Assembly: GCA_977006965.1 (NCBI GenBank)
Contig: OZ345355.1
Coordinates: 3,224,001 to 3,288,000, forward strand
Length of the DNA stretch: 64,000 nt
DNA from: Phymatolithon calcareum
Lineage: Eukaryota; Rhodophyta; Florideophyceae; Hapalidiales
Direction: 5' to 3'
Shown: piece by piece, positions 19,980-30,204 of the stretch
Position numbering within the stretch: the stretch's first letter is position 1
How the letters are laid out: the number at the start of each line of letters is the position of its first letter
Notes under the pieces: model-generated
Database searches by the model: none
Seen by the model: only the letters and a program-made list of their open reading frames with translations
Told to the model about the DNA's origin: nothing
Program-made: the position numbers and the translations under genes

Positions 19980-20700
19980 TGTATTGCACTATGGTCAGGA
20001 CCGATTCCTGTGGCCCAGGGCGGCGCGGAGCGTTGCAGCAACGCGACCTCCAGACGCGCATGCTCGCGCAGCCCGCGCCATGATCCGTTCTCTCCCGGGC
20101 GAAGAGGACCTGAAACGCAGCTGGTTGACATCTCTCGCAGACTCAAGTCGGGTGCCGTTGGTCGAACTTTGATGAATCGCGTGCCTTGCGTGGAGGTCCG
20201 GAAGACTGCATAGTCAAGGACACGCCAAAGGAGGCGAACCGCTTAAGAAGCGCTTGGTTCAATCGTAGGTCTCTGGCCCGCATCACCATGTCGATGGGCG
20301 CTGCGGCGAGGAAATTGGGAGAGTCGTTTGCTCGCGCTTGCGCTCGAGCCCGGCGCGATGTTTAGAGATTATAGACTATTGGCACCCAGTTGTAGAGCAG
20401 GTGCTGCCCGTGGGATCGACGTATGTGGCCAATTCGTTCGCACTTGGCGGGGGTGAAGCACCAGACGAAGTGATCCTGTGCGGGCCAAATGCAGCGGGAA
20501 AGAGCTGTGCGATCCGATCGGTGGGACTGTGCGTCATTCTAGCACAAGCGGGAAGTTTCGTACCGCCGCGCGCGGCGAGGATCAGCGTGTGCGACAGAGT
20601 GCTCACTCGTGTGCGAGCAGTGTCGACTCGGGGTGTTGAACTCACCTTTGCTCAATGGAAGAGATGCCTCGTGTGTGAGCAAATGCGCTGGAATTACTGA
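19980..20700 (+). pseudogene. MutS-family ATPase domain fragment (broken MSH gene)
   Basis: Part of MutS domain V is readable at about 20368-20630: a WHPVVEQVL-like motif, then the Walker A motif GPNAAGKS, then ILAQAGSFVPPRAARI and DRVLTRVRA. The family then expects the switch and Walker B segments, but the frame loses similarity and stops at 20700. Upstream, from about 19980, GC-rich sequence in other frames may be remains of the lever and clamp. The frame at 20338 begins at TTG. The usual Thr after Walker A Lys-Ser is Cys here. The region is clearly more GC-rich than its neighbours. Best read as a decayed MSH copy or transferred fragment. Confidence 0.65.
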
Positions 20701-21007
20701 ACCAAAATCCCTTGCCTTCTACCAGGCAAAGGACTTTTTGCTACTCCATACGCAAAAGGCGCACGACTCGATCACACAACGCAAGTCGGTCCCTCGTCCT
20801 CAGTCTCCCTCGCTACGCCGCGCTTCTTCTCATCGGCACATGGGGTGGCTGATAGCGACTACGAAACTACTTTCGTAGACCGCCCAAGACATTGCCGGTT
20901 TGCTGTTGGCAAACACAATTCAGCGACGAAAATCAGAAATGAGGTCGAAAGTTTTTGTATGTTTTATTGTTCTTATGCGCAGTAGACAAGAGCTTTTTTG
21001 GTATTTT

Positions 21008-21670
21008 CTAGACATTCAATACATCCTCCTGCTTTGGAATCTCATAATTGCTGACAATTCCGCTGATATCTTTCAAGGTCTCCACTGAACTCTCCTCTAT
21101 CTCATGGTCTGAAACGTCAATACCGTCTCTTTCATGTTGGCCTTTCATCCTGTCCATACCTTTGAGATATTCTCCAGATGATGAAGCCACAGGCTCAGGC
21201 TTTCCAGTATTTGACTTTGTGGCTTCCAGTTGCATTCTGAGCTCAGCAACCTTGCTTAATGATAATTCATACGCGACCTTTTCTTTTTGCAGTGCTGCAT
21301 ACTCTTGAGCCAAACGCCGATGCAAACCACTGCAGTCTTTTGGAGGCGGCTCTTTGTATCTGCAATGCAACTGTATCCATCGATGTGCTCCTAGCGCGGC
21401 TGCTTGAATGATTGCGTCGTACTCCCCACCGTTCTCCAGATGATGCATTCCGTGTTCGAATCTTACCAGATCGACTGGATCTAGCATGGACAATGTACCG
21501 TTGCAAAAGAATTGAACCCATAGTTTTGACGCGTTGTAAGGGATATTGTCTGGTCCCGGAAGAAAGGCTGCAACACTCCAGGGGACGACCAGTCCTGGCC
21601 ACCACGGCCAACCTGGACAATGCGCCCACACGACAGTGCCGAGCGGAAAGTCAGAAGCAACTGTGCCCAT
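21008..21670 (-). CDS. PWWP-domain coiled-coil protein 1
   Basis: A 220-residue single-exon protein. The PWWP domain starts almost at the N terminus with GTVVWAHCPGWPWWPGLVV (residues about 11-29) and continues to about residue 100 (WVQFFCNGTLSMLDPVDLV…). A Leu/Glu/Lys-rich coiled coil (about 125-155) and an acidic tail follow. Family knowledge: PWWP domains bind methylated histone H3 tails together with DNA, so a chromatin role is expected. It is one of three same-strand paralogues (21008, 22432, 27945), which differ mainly after the PWWP core. No catalytic domain is attached. Confidence 0.88.
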   Translation of the reverse strand: MGTVASDFPLGTVVWAHCPGWPWWPGLVVPWSVAAFLPGPDNIPYNASKLWVQFFCNGTLSMLDPVDLVRFEHGMHHLENGGEYDAIIQAAALGAHRWIQLHCRYKEPPPKDCSGLHRRLAQEYAALQKEKVAYELSLSKVAELRMQLEATKSNTGKPEPVASSSGEYLKGMDRMKGQHERDGIDVSDHEIEESSVETLKDISGIVSNYEIPKQEDVLNV

Positions 21671-22117
21671 TTGTCTATCGAGTGGAAGGGCGGCGGAAAT
21701 GGAATATCACACATGGTTAGATATTTGAGAATAGCCAAGTTCACTTGAAGATGACGGGGGCTGACTCTCGGTGGCGGGTGCGCTTGGGTCGACTTACGCT
21801 TCTTGCGAAATGTCTAGTGCTAGAGAATGAATGCGGTTAGAGACAGCGAGAAGTATTGAGTCCAGCGAGAACGAAGGATATATGAACCCAAGACGAAAGG
21901 GAAGTGGGAACGTGATCACGTTCTAGGTCATATGTCGAAACTGGGTGGCAGTGGCGAATCGGTTCGGGCAAATCTGGCAATTGGTTGGCGGGCTGCTGCT
22001 ACGCTAAGATTGGTGACAATTCACTCATTGGTTGAATAGGTTTCCAGTTAAGATGATTTTTCCTACCAAGTGCTGGGGACGACGCCAAAGTTAGGTCTAA
22101 CCCTTAAAACAATTTGT

Positions 22118-22192
22118 AGCGCAACGAAAAGTCTCTCAGGTGCAATGATAAGTGACAAAGGGAGCTTCAATTAAACAGAAATCCAATCCAAT
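22118..22192 (+). mobile_element. Minimal LINE 3'-tail insertion (75 bp)
   Basis: It is nearly identical to the last 80 bp of the LINE at 40775-43158 (AGCGCAACGAAAAGTCTCTC … GGGAGCTTCAATTAAACAG). The tail is (CCAAT)n and it is bounded by perfect 16-bp duplications CCTTAAAACAATTTGT (22102-22117 and 22193-22208). Confidence 0.92.
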
Positions 22193-22431
22193 CCTTAAAA
22201 CAATTTGTTTGAGTGCACAATTGTTCCGGTGAGCTGTGCAAGACAAGGCCATCTGCTGTGAATTTTCCATCTGTTTTTACATCAAAATGGCAGGACTTAA
22301 CTTTGCCGAAGAGTCTATAGCACAATACTGTATTCATGGAAGAACCTCACATTCTCTTCGTGAAGATATGCTCTATGTTTTCACAGAGAGAGTGCCTGTA
22401 AAACCAGCCAAGTAAGAAGGAAGCGACAAAC

Positions 22432-22944
22432 TCACATGTTTGTTCTGGATTTTTCTAGCTCCTCCTTAAGAAACTTGATCTCCTTAAGCAAAATCATTCT
22501 CTCTGCGTCAATCATCATCCTCTGCGCTCGAATGACTCCGATTTGTGAACGGAGTTCCGTCTCTTCGGGTCCTTGCCCAACTTGTCCGGGTGCTTGAATG
22601 TTCGGGTTTAGAAAAGGAAGTGTACCGGCTATGCCATGTGATTCGATCCAATCTCTGGCGTTTGTGTATGCAAGTTGCACACTTGATGCGTGCTCACCAC
22701 GTGCATTTATGTAATGGAGGTTTGACTGAAAAGAAACAATATCTTTTGGTGGTAGCACTGCCAGTTTTCCGTCGCGGAAGAACATGACAGTGATTTGTCG
22801 TGGGATGTAGCGCGGAGCGGGCTGGGACAAGGGCAGAAAGTAGACTTCTTCATACGGAACGACAAGGGCTGGCCACCACGGCCAGCCTGCAACTCGCGCC
22901 CAGACTACAGTACCTGGTTGCCAACTTGCAGTTGCTGGGGCCAT
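22432..22944 (-). CDS. PWWP-domain coiled-coil protein 2
   Basis: A 170-residue single-exon paralogue of the 21008-21670 protein. The PWWP core GTVVWARVAGWPWWPALVV lies at residues about 11-29, followed by VMFFRDGKLAVLPPKDIVSF, a short Pro/Gly linker, and a C-terminal amphipathic helix rich in Met, Glu and Lys (about 130-168). It is the shortest of the three. The start is a true ATG about ten residues before the domain, as in the paralogues. Confidence 0.88.
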   Translation of the reverse strand: MAPATASWQPGTVVWARVAGWPWWPALVVPYEEVYFLPLSQPAPRYIPRQITVMFFRDGKLAVLPPKDIVSFQSNLHYINARGEHASSVQLAYTNARDWIESHGIAGTLPFLNPNIQAPGQVGQGPEETELRSQIGVIRAQRMMIDAERMILLKEIKFLKEELEKSRTNM

Positions 22945-23900
22945 TTTGGAGTAGGGCGTGAAGGAGCTCTGGCAAGAACTGCGATGTCACGAATGTGGAC
23001 GCTCGCTCGAAAGCCACCCTGCCAAGTTCTTGTAAATGCTGGATGGGTAGAGAACGGTGGCTTTCGCGAAACCCACCCAAATGGTCTTTCTTCTTTGAGC
23101 TCCACGACCGATCCTACTATCCATAGCAGGCATTCTGGGCACCTACATCAATCTATTTTCATAATTCAACACACATTTAACGCAAGAACTTGGTCTTTAC
23201 GTTTTCTTTTGGATGTAGATTAAGAGGGGTATCTACAGAGCAGCTAAAGTTATCTTTATCTAGAGCGAGAGGCCTAAGAGCAAGCAGAAGTGCAACCAAA
23301 AGGACCGCTGGATGAGGTCAACAGAATCGTATTTTTTGGTCCGGCTGTACCAGCTGGAATGAGTCGTGCATAAACAGACAACAGTTTCTTTTCTGCGACA
23401 TCGCTAATAGCACAACAAGAAATCTAACAAACCTTCTTTGACGCTACTCTGAGGACGACATTTGGATTTCCACCTACAGCAAGCTCTTCCCTGAATCGTA
23501 CACTGCAACCCACAAAAACAAAGTTAAAATACTTGCCAGAAGAAAATCTTATTTCCATACGACACAAAAGGGGTCTACTACCCTGTACTTCATTCGGTTG
23601 TCTGCCCACACAATTGCCTACATCTCTCGATGGACTCTTACAGATGGCTACATTGTGCTAAGCCTTTTCCTCACTTTGTTGGGACAGAGCTTAGGGATAC
23701 ATTTCCAGTGGGAAGCTCAGGGCCACAATTTGACTTGGCATCTTGAAACAAAAGCCTGGTCGAGATTGTATTTGCATGAGCAATTTATTCGACCATACAA
23801 TCGTTGAGATTAGATGTTGCGCACTGTTGCTCAAATTAGGCCAAAAACTTGTGTGCTTGATCAATTTGCGGTCGGACTTTTGGAACGGATACCTAAACGT
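22945..23900. other. Intergenic, nothing recognised
   Basis: Only short frames without motifs. Confidence 0.45.
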
Positions 23901-23949
23901 GAATGCGCCAGTAAAGTATGTTTCATTTTTACGATTCTCGTCTATCTTT

Positions 23950-24635
23950 GTTCTCTTCCTGACTAAAATTCGCTAAAAAGGGAGTGTTTTTGAGGAAGGG
24001 AACAAAACGAGAGCCTGCAGCTCCCCAGCCGATGTTATAGCTTTCATACCGACCTGGAGGAAAAGCAAGAACTACGAGGGCAAGGATGAGGGCTTGGCAT
24101 AGGCACAGAGGGATATCTAATACCTCGAAGAGCACGAACTGCGGAACGTTCCAGTGAAGAGGGCCGTGGACGGAAGGATCACCCACAAGTAAGAGAAATT
24201 GCGAATCTACCGGGCATGGAGCGCGACGGAGAATGTCAAAAAACGAAAAAACGCTGTGGATATGAATGTGAATCAAAACGCCGTAATCCAAATCAAGTCG
24301 AGAAAAAACAGACTTTGGGCAGTAAATTGGGTTTTTGGCCGCTTCCCCCCGCCAAACCTCTCGGCGTATGTCGGTAACTACGGCGAACTAGCAGCGATGC
24401 TGCTGGAAACCCTTCAACTAAACCTAACGCAACCACAGATGGATGATAGAGCATAAGAGTTCTGAAACAAGCGATGGACAAATTAATAGTGCTAGAAGTC
24501 GAGATAAAAGAGGAAATGATGATGTGGTGATGGAGGTGATATGTTGTAGTCTTCCCCGGCAGGGTTAAAGCAAATGCGAGGTTGCCCGGTGTTGGCGTAT
24601 GCCGGCGTTGATGACTTCTAAATAAAAACAGGAAA
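23950..24635 (+). pseudogene. LINE ORF2 C-terminal fragment and 3' end
   Basis: The frame at 24199-24456 contains SRKNRLWAVNWVFGRFPPP, matching the conserved C-terminal block of the LINE proteins here (SRKHRQLGVKWFFGRFPP at 58496-58792; VKHRQLALQYACGRFPQ at 30424-32829). The element ends at about 24630 with GATGACTTCTAAATAAAAACAGG. The 5' limit and duplications were not located. Confidence 0.6.
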
Positions 24636-24934
24636 ACATGATCCCATGTCGGAAGAGGGGAGACTTGAAGTAAAATTTGTGAACAGTCCACGGTACGGAA
24701 TGACTCTTGCTCGGTCCTACTCTCCAGAATATTCCTGCGATTAGTTTTGAGCAATAACATGGAAGCACCATCGAATACATGGAATTGACAACGCGTCAAT
24801 AGAGATGAGACCTTGAGCACCATAGGATATCTGACCAGTGGACCTCAAGCTTTTCCCTCCACCCTTCTTTTGGGGAAGGGTTTTTTCAACTAGTGTGACA
24901 CGAATTTGAGTAGATTATATAAGCTACCTGAAGA

Positions 24935-25150
24935 AGAAGTGGGTTTTTATATCTGCAGAAGCTTGAGGAAACTTTGCGAAGTCCATACGGCCACTGACAG
25001 GGTCTTACTAGGTTGAACGTTTGCATGGTCGAGTGCGAATTGATCTGGTGGAATACCATAACCTTCCTCTGGCCCATAATGGGGGCCTTGAGGGGGAAAA
25101 TATTCCACTATACTGGATCACGCATAGTCTATGGGGAGTGGGCCGGATGA
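24935..25150 (-). repeat. SINE-like/LINE-tail repeat
   Basis: It aligns with 34947-35158 and, inverted, with 56400-56600: CTTTGCGAAG.CCATA.GGCCA, GATCTGGTGGAATACCA, CCTTGAGGGGGAAAATATTCC. Near its left end is the AAGAAGAAG tail seen in related copies. The ends are not bounded by a clear duplication. Confidence 0.5.
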
Positions 25151-25266
25151 ATTCATGTTTCGGCCGCAGCTTTGGTCGCTTGAAGCATGACAAGGACTTC
25201 GCTAAGTGCTCTTCTTGTGTAGGCACTTTCTTCGGATAATAGCTCGTCTTTTTCTAAGCCAGTAGA

Positions 25267-25435
25267 CAAGAAGAAGAAAGGTAGATTTTTATTTAAAAGT
25301 TACCAACACATCTGCTGACGCTTGAGGAAACATTCCTAGGGCCAAGAGGTTTTGGCTGGATTCTGTCTATGGAAGAGTTTCTTTTCTTATTGGTGTAACG
25401 CGATTAAGTGGACTACAAAAACTCACCTCTGGTCC
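25267..25435 (-). mobile_element. LINE 3'-end fragment with AAG/TTC tail
   Basis: Same family as 3560-3776 and the 3' end of 54390-55807 (GGGCCAAGAGGTTTTGGCTG on the plus strand). It is bounded by 13-bp duplications CTAAGCCAGTAGA (25254-25266) and CTAAGCCAGAAGA (25436-25448), one mismatch. Confidence 0.82.
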
Positions 25436-25448
25436 CTAAGCCAGAAGA

Positions 25449-26327
25449 GTGTGACGGCCGAAATGCATCTCATGAGTGTTACTGAGGGCATTTATTAAAT
25501 TCCAAATTCAAAAAAATTAATACTGAAGCAACTCCGCTCCAAACCTTGATGTATTCCTTCGCGCTTCAAGAGCGAAAAGTCATGTTTAACTGGGAAATCT
25601 CGGCCTGCAAAAAGGCGAAAGCTTGCAGTCCTCAGCCAACTGGTCGCTTTGAATTCTAGTGGGCCTGAACAAACTTACTTCCCCTGAGGACCACACTAGG
25701 CTTAGATGTTGATCAGAAAGAGTGTTTGATGAAAGAAGAATGTGTTGCACCCACGCGCAAGAAAATCCGGTACAGTTTTGAGGCCAGGATTCTTGGTTTC
25801 GCTAGTTTTCCTTCCATTGTCGGCTGGTTCGTCGGTCATTTCTAAACATTCCTCTCATCTTCCTCCATGATATCCACGATCTGTAGTGCCTAAGACCGAA
25901 AAAATTATAAAGAGGGACAATACCTGCAAGTTCAGTTTTCTTCTTTGGACTCTTTGACATCCGAAGCTCTACATCAGAGTCATGTAAGTGGTCGAAAAAG
26001 CCAAGAGTGAACGAAGCAACCCTCGCCCCGCTGTATATGGGAAAGAACTACAAAATGAAGATGCATTTAAGCATGGATGTTCAGTAAGGCTCATCTATCG
26101 AGGAAATCGGTACTAAGTTAAGAATTTTTGTTGGAAGCAGTGCCCTAATTGAGCGCTTGACTTAACAGCGACACCTGCAAGAGAAATAAGAATCAAAGAA
26201 ATACTGAGTATACGGAATGGAGAGCCAGGAGAGGACTTTGCAAACAGCTTATGAGGTCTTCCGAAATGAAGAAAACAGATAGCATTTTCGCACCGGCATT
26301 TAATTGAAAGGCAATGGCTTCTGAGGC
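25449..26327. other. Intergenic; another retro-tail near 25455-25520
   Basis: GAAATGCATCTCATGAGTGT … TTTATTAAATTCCAAATTC resembles 29735-29800 in reverse (TTTGAATTTATTAAACGCC). This suggests a further LINE/SINE tail family. No gene is seen. Confidence 0.45.
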
Positions 26328-26335
26328 AATTCAAA

Positions 26336-27489
26336 TAGAGCAAGTCAGTTCTCTACCAGACCGTCATGGACTGTCATGGACTGTCATGACCGTACACAGC
26401 GGTCTCTGACTGTCCTACGCCGTCCGTGGAGATTCCAGAGTACCCCCGGAAATCCTGGATATCCCCGGAAAAAGAGGGTGGAACGTTTACGAAATCCATG
26501 GAAAATCCTGGAAAATCCTGGAAAATCCTGGAAAATCCTGGAGCGTTGTCGCTTGAACACAAGTTAGCGTTTTCGGTGGCAGTCACATCGACGATGACGC
26601 TTGTCGTCACGATCTTATCACCAACTAAACGTAATATGCGCAATCTAGGCAGGCATGAGTCTTACTGTCGACAATATCATAGGCCGAGAATTCAACGAGG
26701 ACTGCTATTGTACAAATTTTTTTCAGATTCTGAATCCCCAACTGAGGTGACCAGATTCGTCGTCGAAGCGTTTCCGACTCCAGAAACAATGCCGAATATT
26801 ATTTATTTTGATGCCTCTTGTCAAGTGGCGAAATCCATTTATTCGAAAACAGGAAAACTTGCATATTTCCGCAAAGCATTCGAGAACACCTTACTCGTGG
26901 TTCCACCTATACACCAAAGATCTCATAAGACAGATGATAAGTTTTGTCAAGATTACTGCAAGGCAAGTAATTTTAAGGAATGTCTTACCCCTACCGGTGC
27001 GCATAGGTTCAATGGGACCGCTTGCGAAGAGCTCTTTGCTCACCTCGGAAAACGTATTTCAGTTGTCCGGACAATGAGAAAGTCATTCGCAGAAGTCTAC
27101 TACAAAATCGTACATGAAGAGCACAACTTAAGTCTATCAGCAACTCGGGCTGGGACAGCGTTCAAAGTATTTGATTCCTATGGGAACCGGCGAAAGCCGC
27201 AAACGAAAAAGACAGGTAATCTTAGGTCTAGCCGCTTTCAATAAACCTTTAGAGCACTGCCCATTCCAGCATTATACATTAAATATTGACTTCAGTTTGA
27301 TACACGCAATACCACGTTCACCTGGCAGTCCTGGAAAATCCTAGAAATCTTTAGAAAATCCTGGAAAATCCTGGAAAATCCTGGAAAATCTTGGAAATCC
27401 ACAAATTTTAAGCGTGTCCATGGAAATGCCAGGAATCCAGGCAGTCCATGGCAGTCCAGGACAGTCTGGTAGAGAACTGACTTGTACTA
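26336..27489 (+). mobile_element. Compact TIR transposon with 8-bp TSD and tandem decamers (KDZ-like)
   Basis: The terminal inverted repeats start TAG(A/T)(G/A) then CAAGTCAGTTCTCTACCAG and run on for about 30 bp. The 8-bp duplication AATTCAAA is perfect on both sides (26328-26335 and 27490-27497). Inside each end lie tandem TGGAAAATCC decamers (about 26499-26541 and 27350-27395). Both arrays have the same orientation although the TIRs are inverted. The interior codes for a transposase-like fragment. An 8-bp TSD suits hAT or KDZ/Zisupton. Confidence 0.88.
26498..27244 (+). CDS. Transposase-like protein (possible KDZ family), probably partial
   Basis: An open frame of 248 codons from the first ATG (the frame opens at GTG 26426). 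The first 30 or so residues translate the TGGAAAATCC repeats and are unlikely to be functional. Then come NIIYFDASCQVAKSIY (Asp before a Cys), PPIHQRSHKTDD, a Cys-x3-Cys, HRFNGTACEELFAHLGKRIS (Glu pair) and VYYKIVHEEHN. The order Asp…His/Cys…Glu resembles the DDE core of Kyakuja-Dileera-Zisupton transposases (D-x-A-C…H…E). The assignment is tentative. Typical KDZ proteins are several times longer, so this would be a remnant or a minimal version. Confidence 0.5.
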   Translation: MENPGKSWKILENPGALSLEHKLAFSVAVTSTMTLVVTILSPTKRNMRNLGRHESYCRQYHRPRIQRGLLLYKFFSDSESPTEVTRFVVEAFPTPETMPNIIYFDASCQVAKSIYSKTGKLAYFRKAFENTLLVVPPIHQRSHKTDDKFCQDYCKASNFKECLTPTGAHRFNGTACEELFAHLGKRISVVRTMRKSFAEVYYKIVHEEHNLSLSATRAGTAFKVFDSYGNRRKPQTKKTGNLRSSRFQ

Positions 27490-27497
27490 AATTCAAA

Positions 27498-27944
27498 GGG
27501 TAGAACTAGCATTGGAGAGAAAAGGACCAATGGACATTAGCCCAAGGGTTATGAAGAGACGGAAATAATTTTTTTGCGACCAATTCTTTCTGGTATCGAG
27601 TCGCGCGGGGTGCTCCAAGCTGTATACATTCTGTTCTATTAACCAGAATTCACTTCCCTGTCAATTTCCAGATTACTGGGGGATGAACAGTTTATTTATT
27701 ACAGAGCATTCTTTATCATTCTGAACCATGAGCTGGTACAATGATTTAAGCAGCAATTGCCTTGCACACACGCGCTCGAATTTTTTTGAGAGCCGATAGT
27801 ATAAGTACAGCGTTCACCTCAGTAAGTACGATTCATTGCTTCGGGGCTGACAAAGGAGCTAAAACACTGAGGGGAAGTTTGGTACCCTGCAATTCTTTTC
27901 CATAGGCGCTAGGCTTGCAGAGTAAACACGCAGCGAATTTAAAT
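27498..27944. other. Intergenic, nothing recognised
   Basis: AT-rich and no coding signal. Confidence 0.5.
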
Positions 27945-28448
27945 TCAGTCCAAGATAGAATTTTTCCCATCCTTGTCCATGTTTATCACATGCAGTACAG
28001 CCTTCGTGTCAATAAGCTCATCTATTTCCTTCTTTAGGAGCGCGCGCTCTTCAGAGAGTTCATTCTTTAGATTTGCGAGTTCGTCGTAAACCTCTGTCTC
28101 CGCATTATGTTCATCTGGCTTTCTAGCAGGCTTGGACTGAATACACTCTATCCACTTACGAGCCGCCTTTGTAGCAATTCTCACATTACTCGCGAATCGA
28201 CCAGTCACCCTTGTGTGGTGCATGGTCTCGTCAAACAGCGTCACGTCTGAAGTGCGGAGTACTGAGATACGACCATCGAGGAAGAACTCAACGCACACTT
28301 TTGACGCATCATCACCCGGTACCACGCTGTCGGCCGGAAAGAGCAGGAGGAAGTTGTACGGTACAACAATGCCTGGCCACCAAGGCCAGCCCACGGGTTT
28401 CGCCCACACGACAGTTCCGCTTGTAAACGATCGCGATGTACCCCCCAT
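27945..28448 (-). CDS. PWWP-domain coiled-coil protein 3
   Basis: A 167-residue single-exon paralogue of the two proteins upstream. The PWWP core GTVVWAKPVGWPWWPGIVV lies at residues about 11-29. VCVEFFLDGRISVLRTSDVTLF follows, with a basic helix (ATKAARKWIECI) and a C-terminal coiled coil (VYDELANLKNELSEERALLK) ending in DKDGKNSILD. The frame extends 16 codons further only to a TTG, so the ATG at 28448 gives the same domain spacing as the paralogues. Confidence 0.88.
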   Translation of the reverse strand: MGGTSRSFTSGTVVWAKPVGWPWWPGIVVPYNFLLLFPADSVVPGDDASKVCVEFFLDGRISVLRTSDVTLFDETMHHTRVTGRFASNVRIATKAARKWIECIQSKPARKPDEHNAETEVYDELANLKNELSEERALLKKEIDELIDTKAVLHVINMDKDGKNSILD

Positions 28449-30191
28449 TGTAATTTGGATGGGACACGGCCTGTCTTGTGAGCACACGCACCGCAACAGA
28501 CCTGAAGGGAAGGGCCCGGTAACTTTGTTCCCAGTAACAAAATGTGCGCGGAGGTTTATCTTTGGACGGCTTGCAAAAGTCGGGACTTGGATTTTTGCGC
28601 TAGCTGTTCACTGCTCGCTGAGCGCAGGGCCCTCGGGCACATACGTAACCTAGGAAAAATCATGGTAGGAGCACAGAATGGAAGTGTCACCTAGTGAAGC
28701 ACGAATATTTTAACGAGGGTTTAAGATTGCCACAGGTTGCTTCCATCATTGTAGAGTTCCACATTTCCCTTGCGAGGCTATGATGGGCCAACTATCATGT
28801 TTCCACAGCCCTTCCAACGACTGGCGGCTAAGGGAACAAATGAAAAACTTTCTCTACGTTGATAGAGGAGACTGCTACACAAAACGCGAAAGACCAGTCT
28901 GTTGCAGAGCACATATGCAAGTTGCAGAATCATTTTCCTGGCAATATTTCTTGAATGAAACGAGAAAGACCTCCTCGTATATGTCAACCAAAAGGAAGGC
29001 ATGTATCTGCCCAGACACTTGTTCTAATAATTTTCAGGAATCTTTTTAGTTCTTGTCTAAAGCAAAATAACTGCATTCTTTGAGGAGGAATGCTATCTTT
29101 TCGATGAAGTGTCACGCACTGTTAAGGATCGATCACAATCATCTATTGAAGAGATTTCCATGCTTCTAATTTTATCATCCATAGTCGAAGAAGCAGTTTG
29201 TAATGGCAGGACTCATTCCTTTGTCGAACCGAAGTATTGTGGTCAAATGGCACATAGATCCTTCTCTTATTATTTTGCTCTCATTCCTACTCCTTATTCT
29301 GCTTGGCTGAGGATGATCTTAATCGCCCTCAAGACTTTCTTTTCTTCTTCGTTTGTCGATGTTGGCTTGACCAGACCTTGCTTCATCATTGACGTACACC
29401 ATTTTCCCGGTCGACCTAGCTAGTATTTCAGAAGTGACAGATTTCACGGAAATCTTCCCATGAACCATCGTACACACAGATTAACTCGATCACCAGGAAT
29501 ATTTATTGCGGCAGAAGTACTCTGATTCCTTAATGAGGGTATTTTCTTGGCACTGAGTCGTGCGCTGCATTCTGGTCCAATTCTGCAATGCATTTCTGTC
29601 CTCGTTTTTGTCGTTGGACTTTGATTTTCAGGGTCATATTAAACATAAAGCCCGTAGAACAAGGCAGTTTTGAGTAGCCATTCACTACTGACGAGCTCTT
29701 CATCGTGTAGATTAAGCAAACACGGGGTCTTTTTTTTGAATTTTGAATTTATTAAACGCCCTCAGAAACACTCATAAGACTGCAAGGGAGATGCGTTTCA
29801 GATGCTACTGCCTTGGTAGCTCCGTTCACCATGATCTGGTTGCTGCCGGCGGGGTCTTTTCTGCTCCCTTCTGTTCGATAACCACGAAAATCTATTCCAC
29901 TACTGAATGGGAGCTACTTGAAGATTGGCAAAACCATGGAGATTCGGAGTGAGTAGCTTGCAGACCGCATCACAATTTGCCTTCTTCGCGAAAAGGACGA
30001 GATCTTGGAAAACGATATCTAAGAATACAAAGTATACAGTTCAAATACACCGCACCTCTTCTGTCATGCAAAGGCTGTCAAAATACTATTTTTCCGTCTT
30101 TGATAGGCTCGATCTGTCGCACTCACTCCACACGCCGAGGTCCAGCTTGCGTGGCTCGCGTTATGCACATCACTGTTTGGTTTCTAGAAGA
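28449..30191. other. 1.7 kb intergenic region; one retro-tail near 29735-29800
   Basis: Only short, unrecognised frames. The tail near 29735 matches 25455-25520 in reverse. Confidence 0.45.
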
Positions 30192-30204
30192 CTCAAAAGC
30201 AAAG

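Noticed and set aside
26499-26541. TGGAAAATCC array as a CRISPR or minisatellite locus
   Set aside because: No spacers; it belongs to a TIR-bounded transposon with a matching array at the other end.
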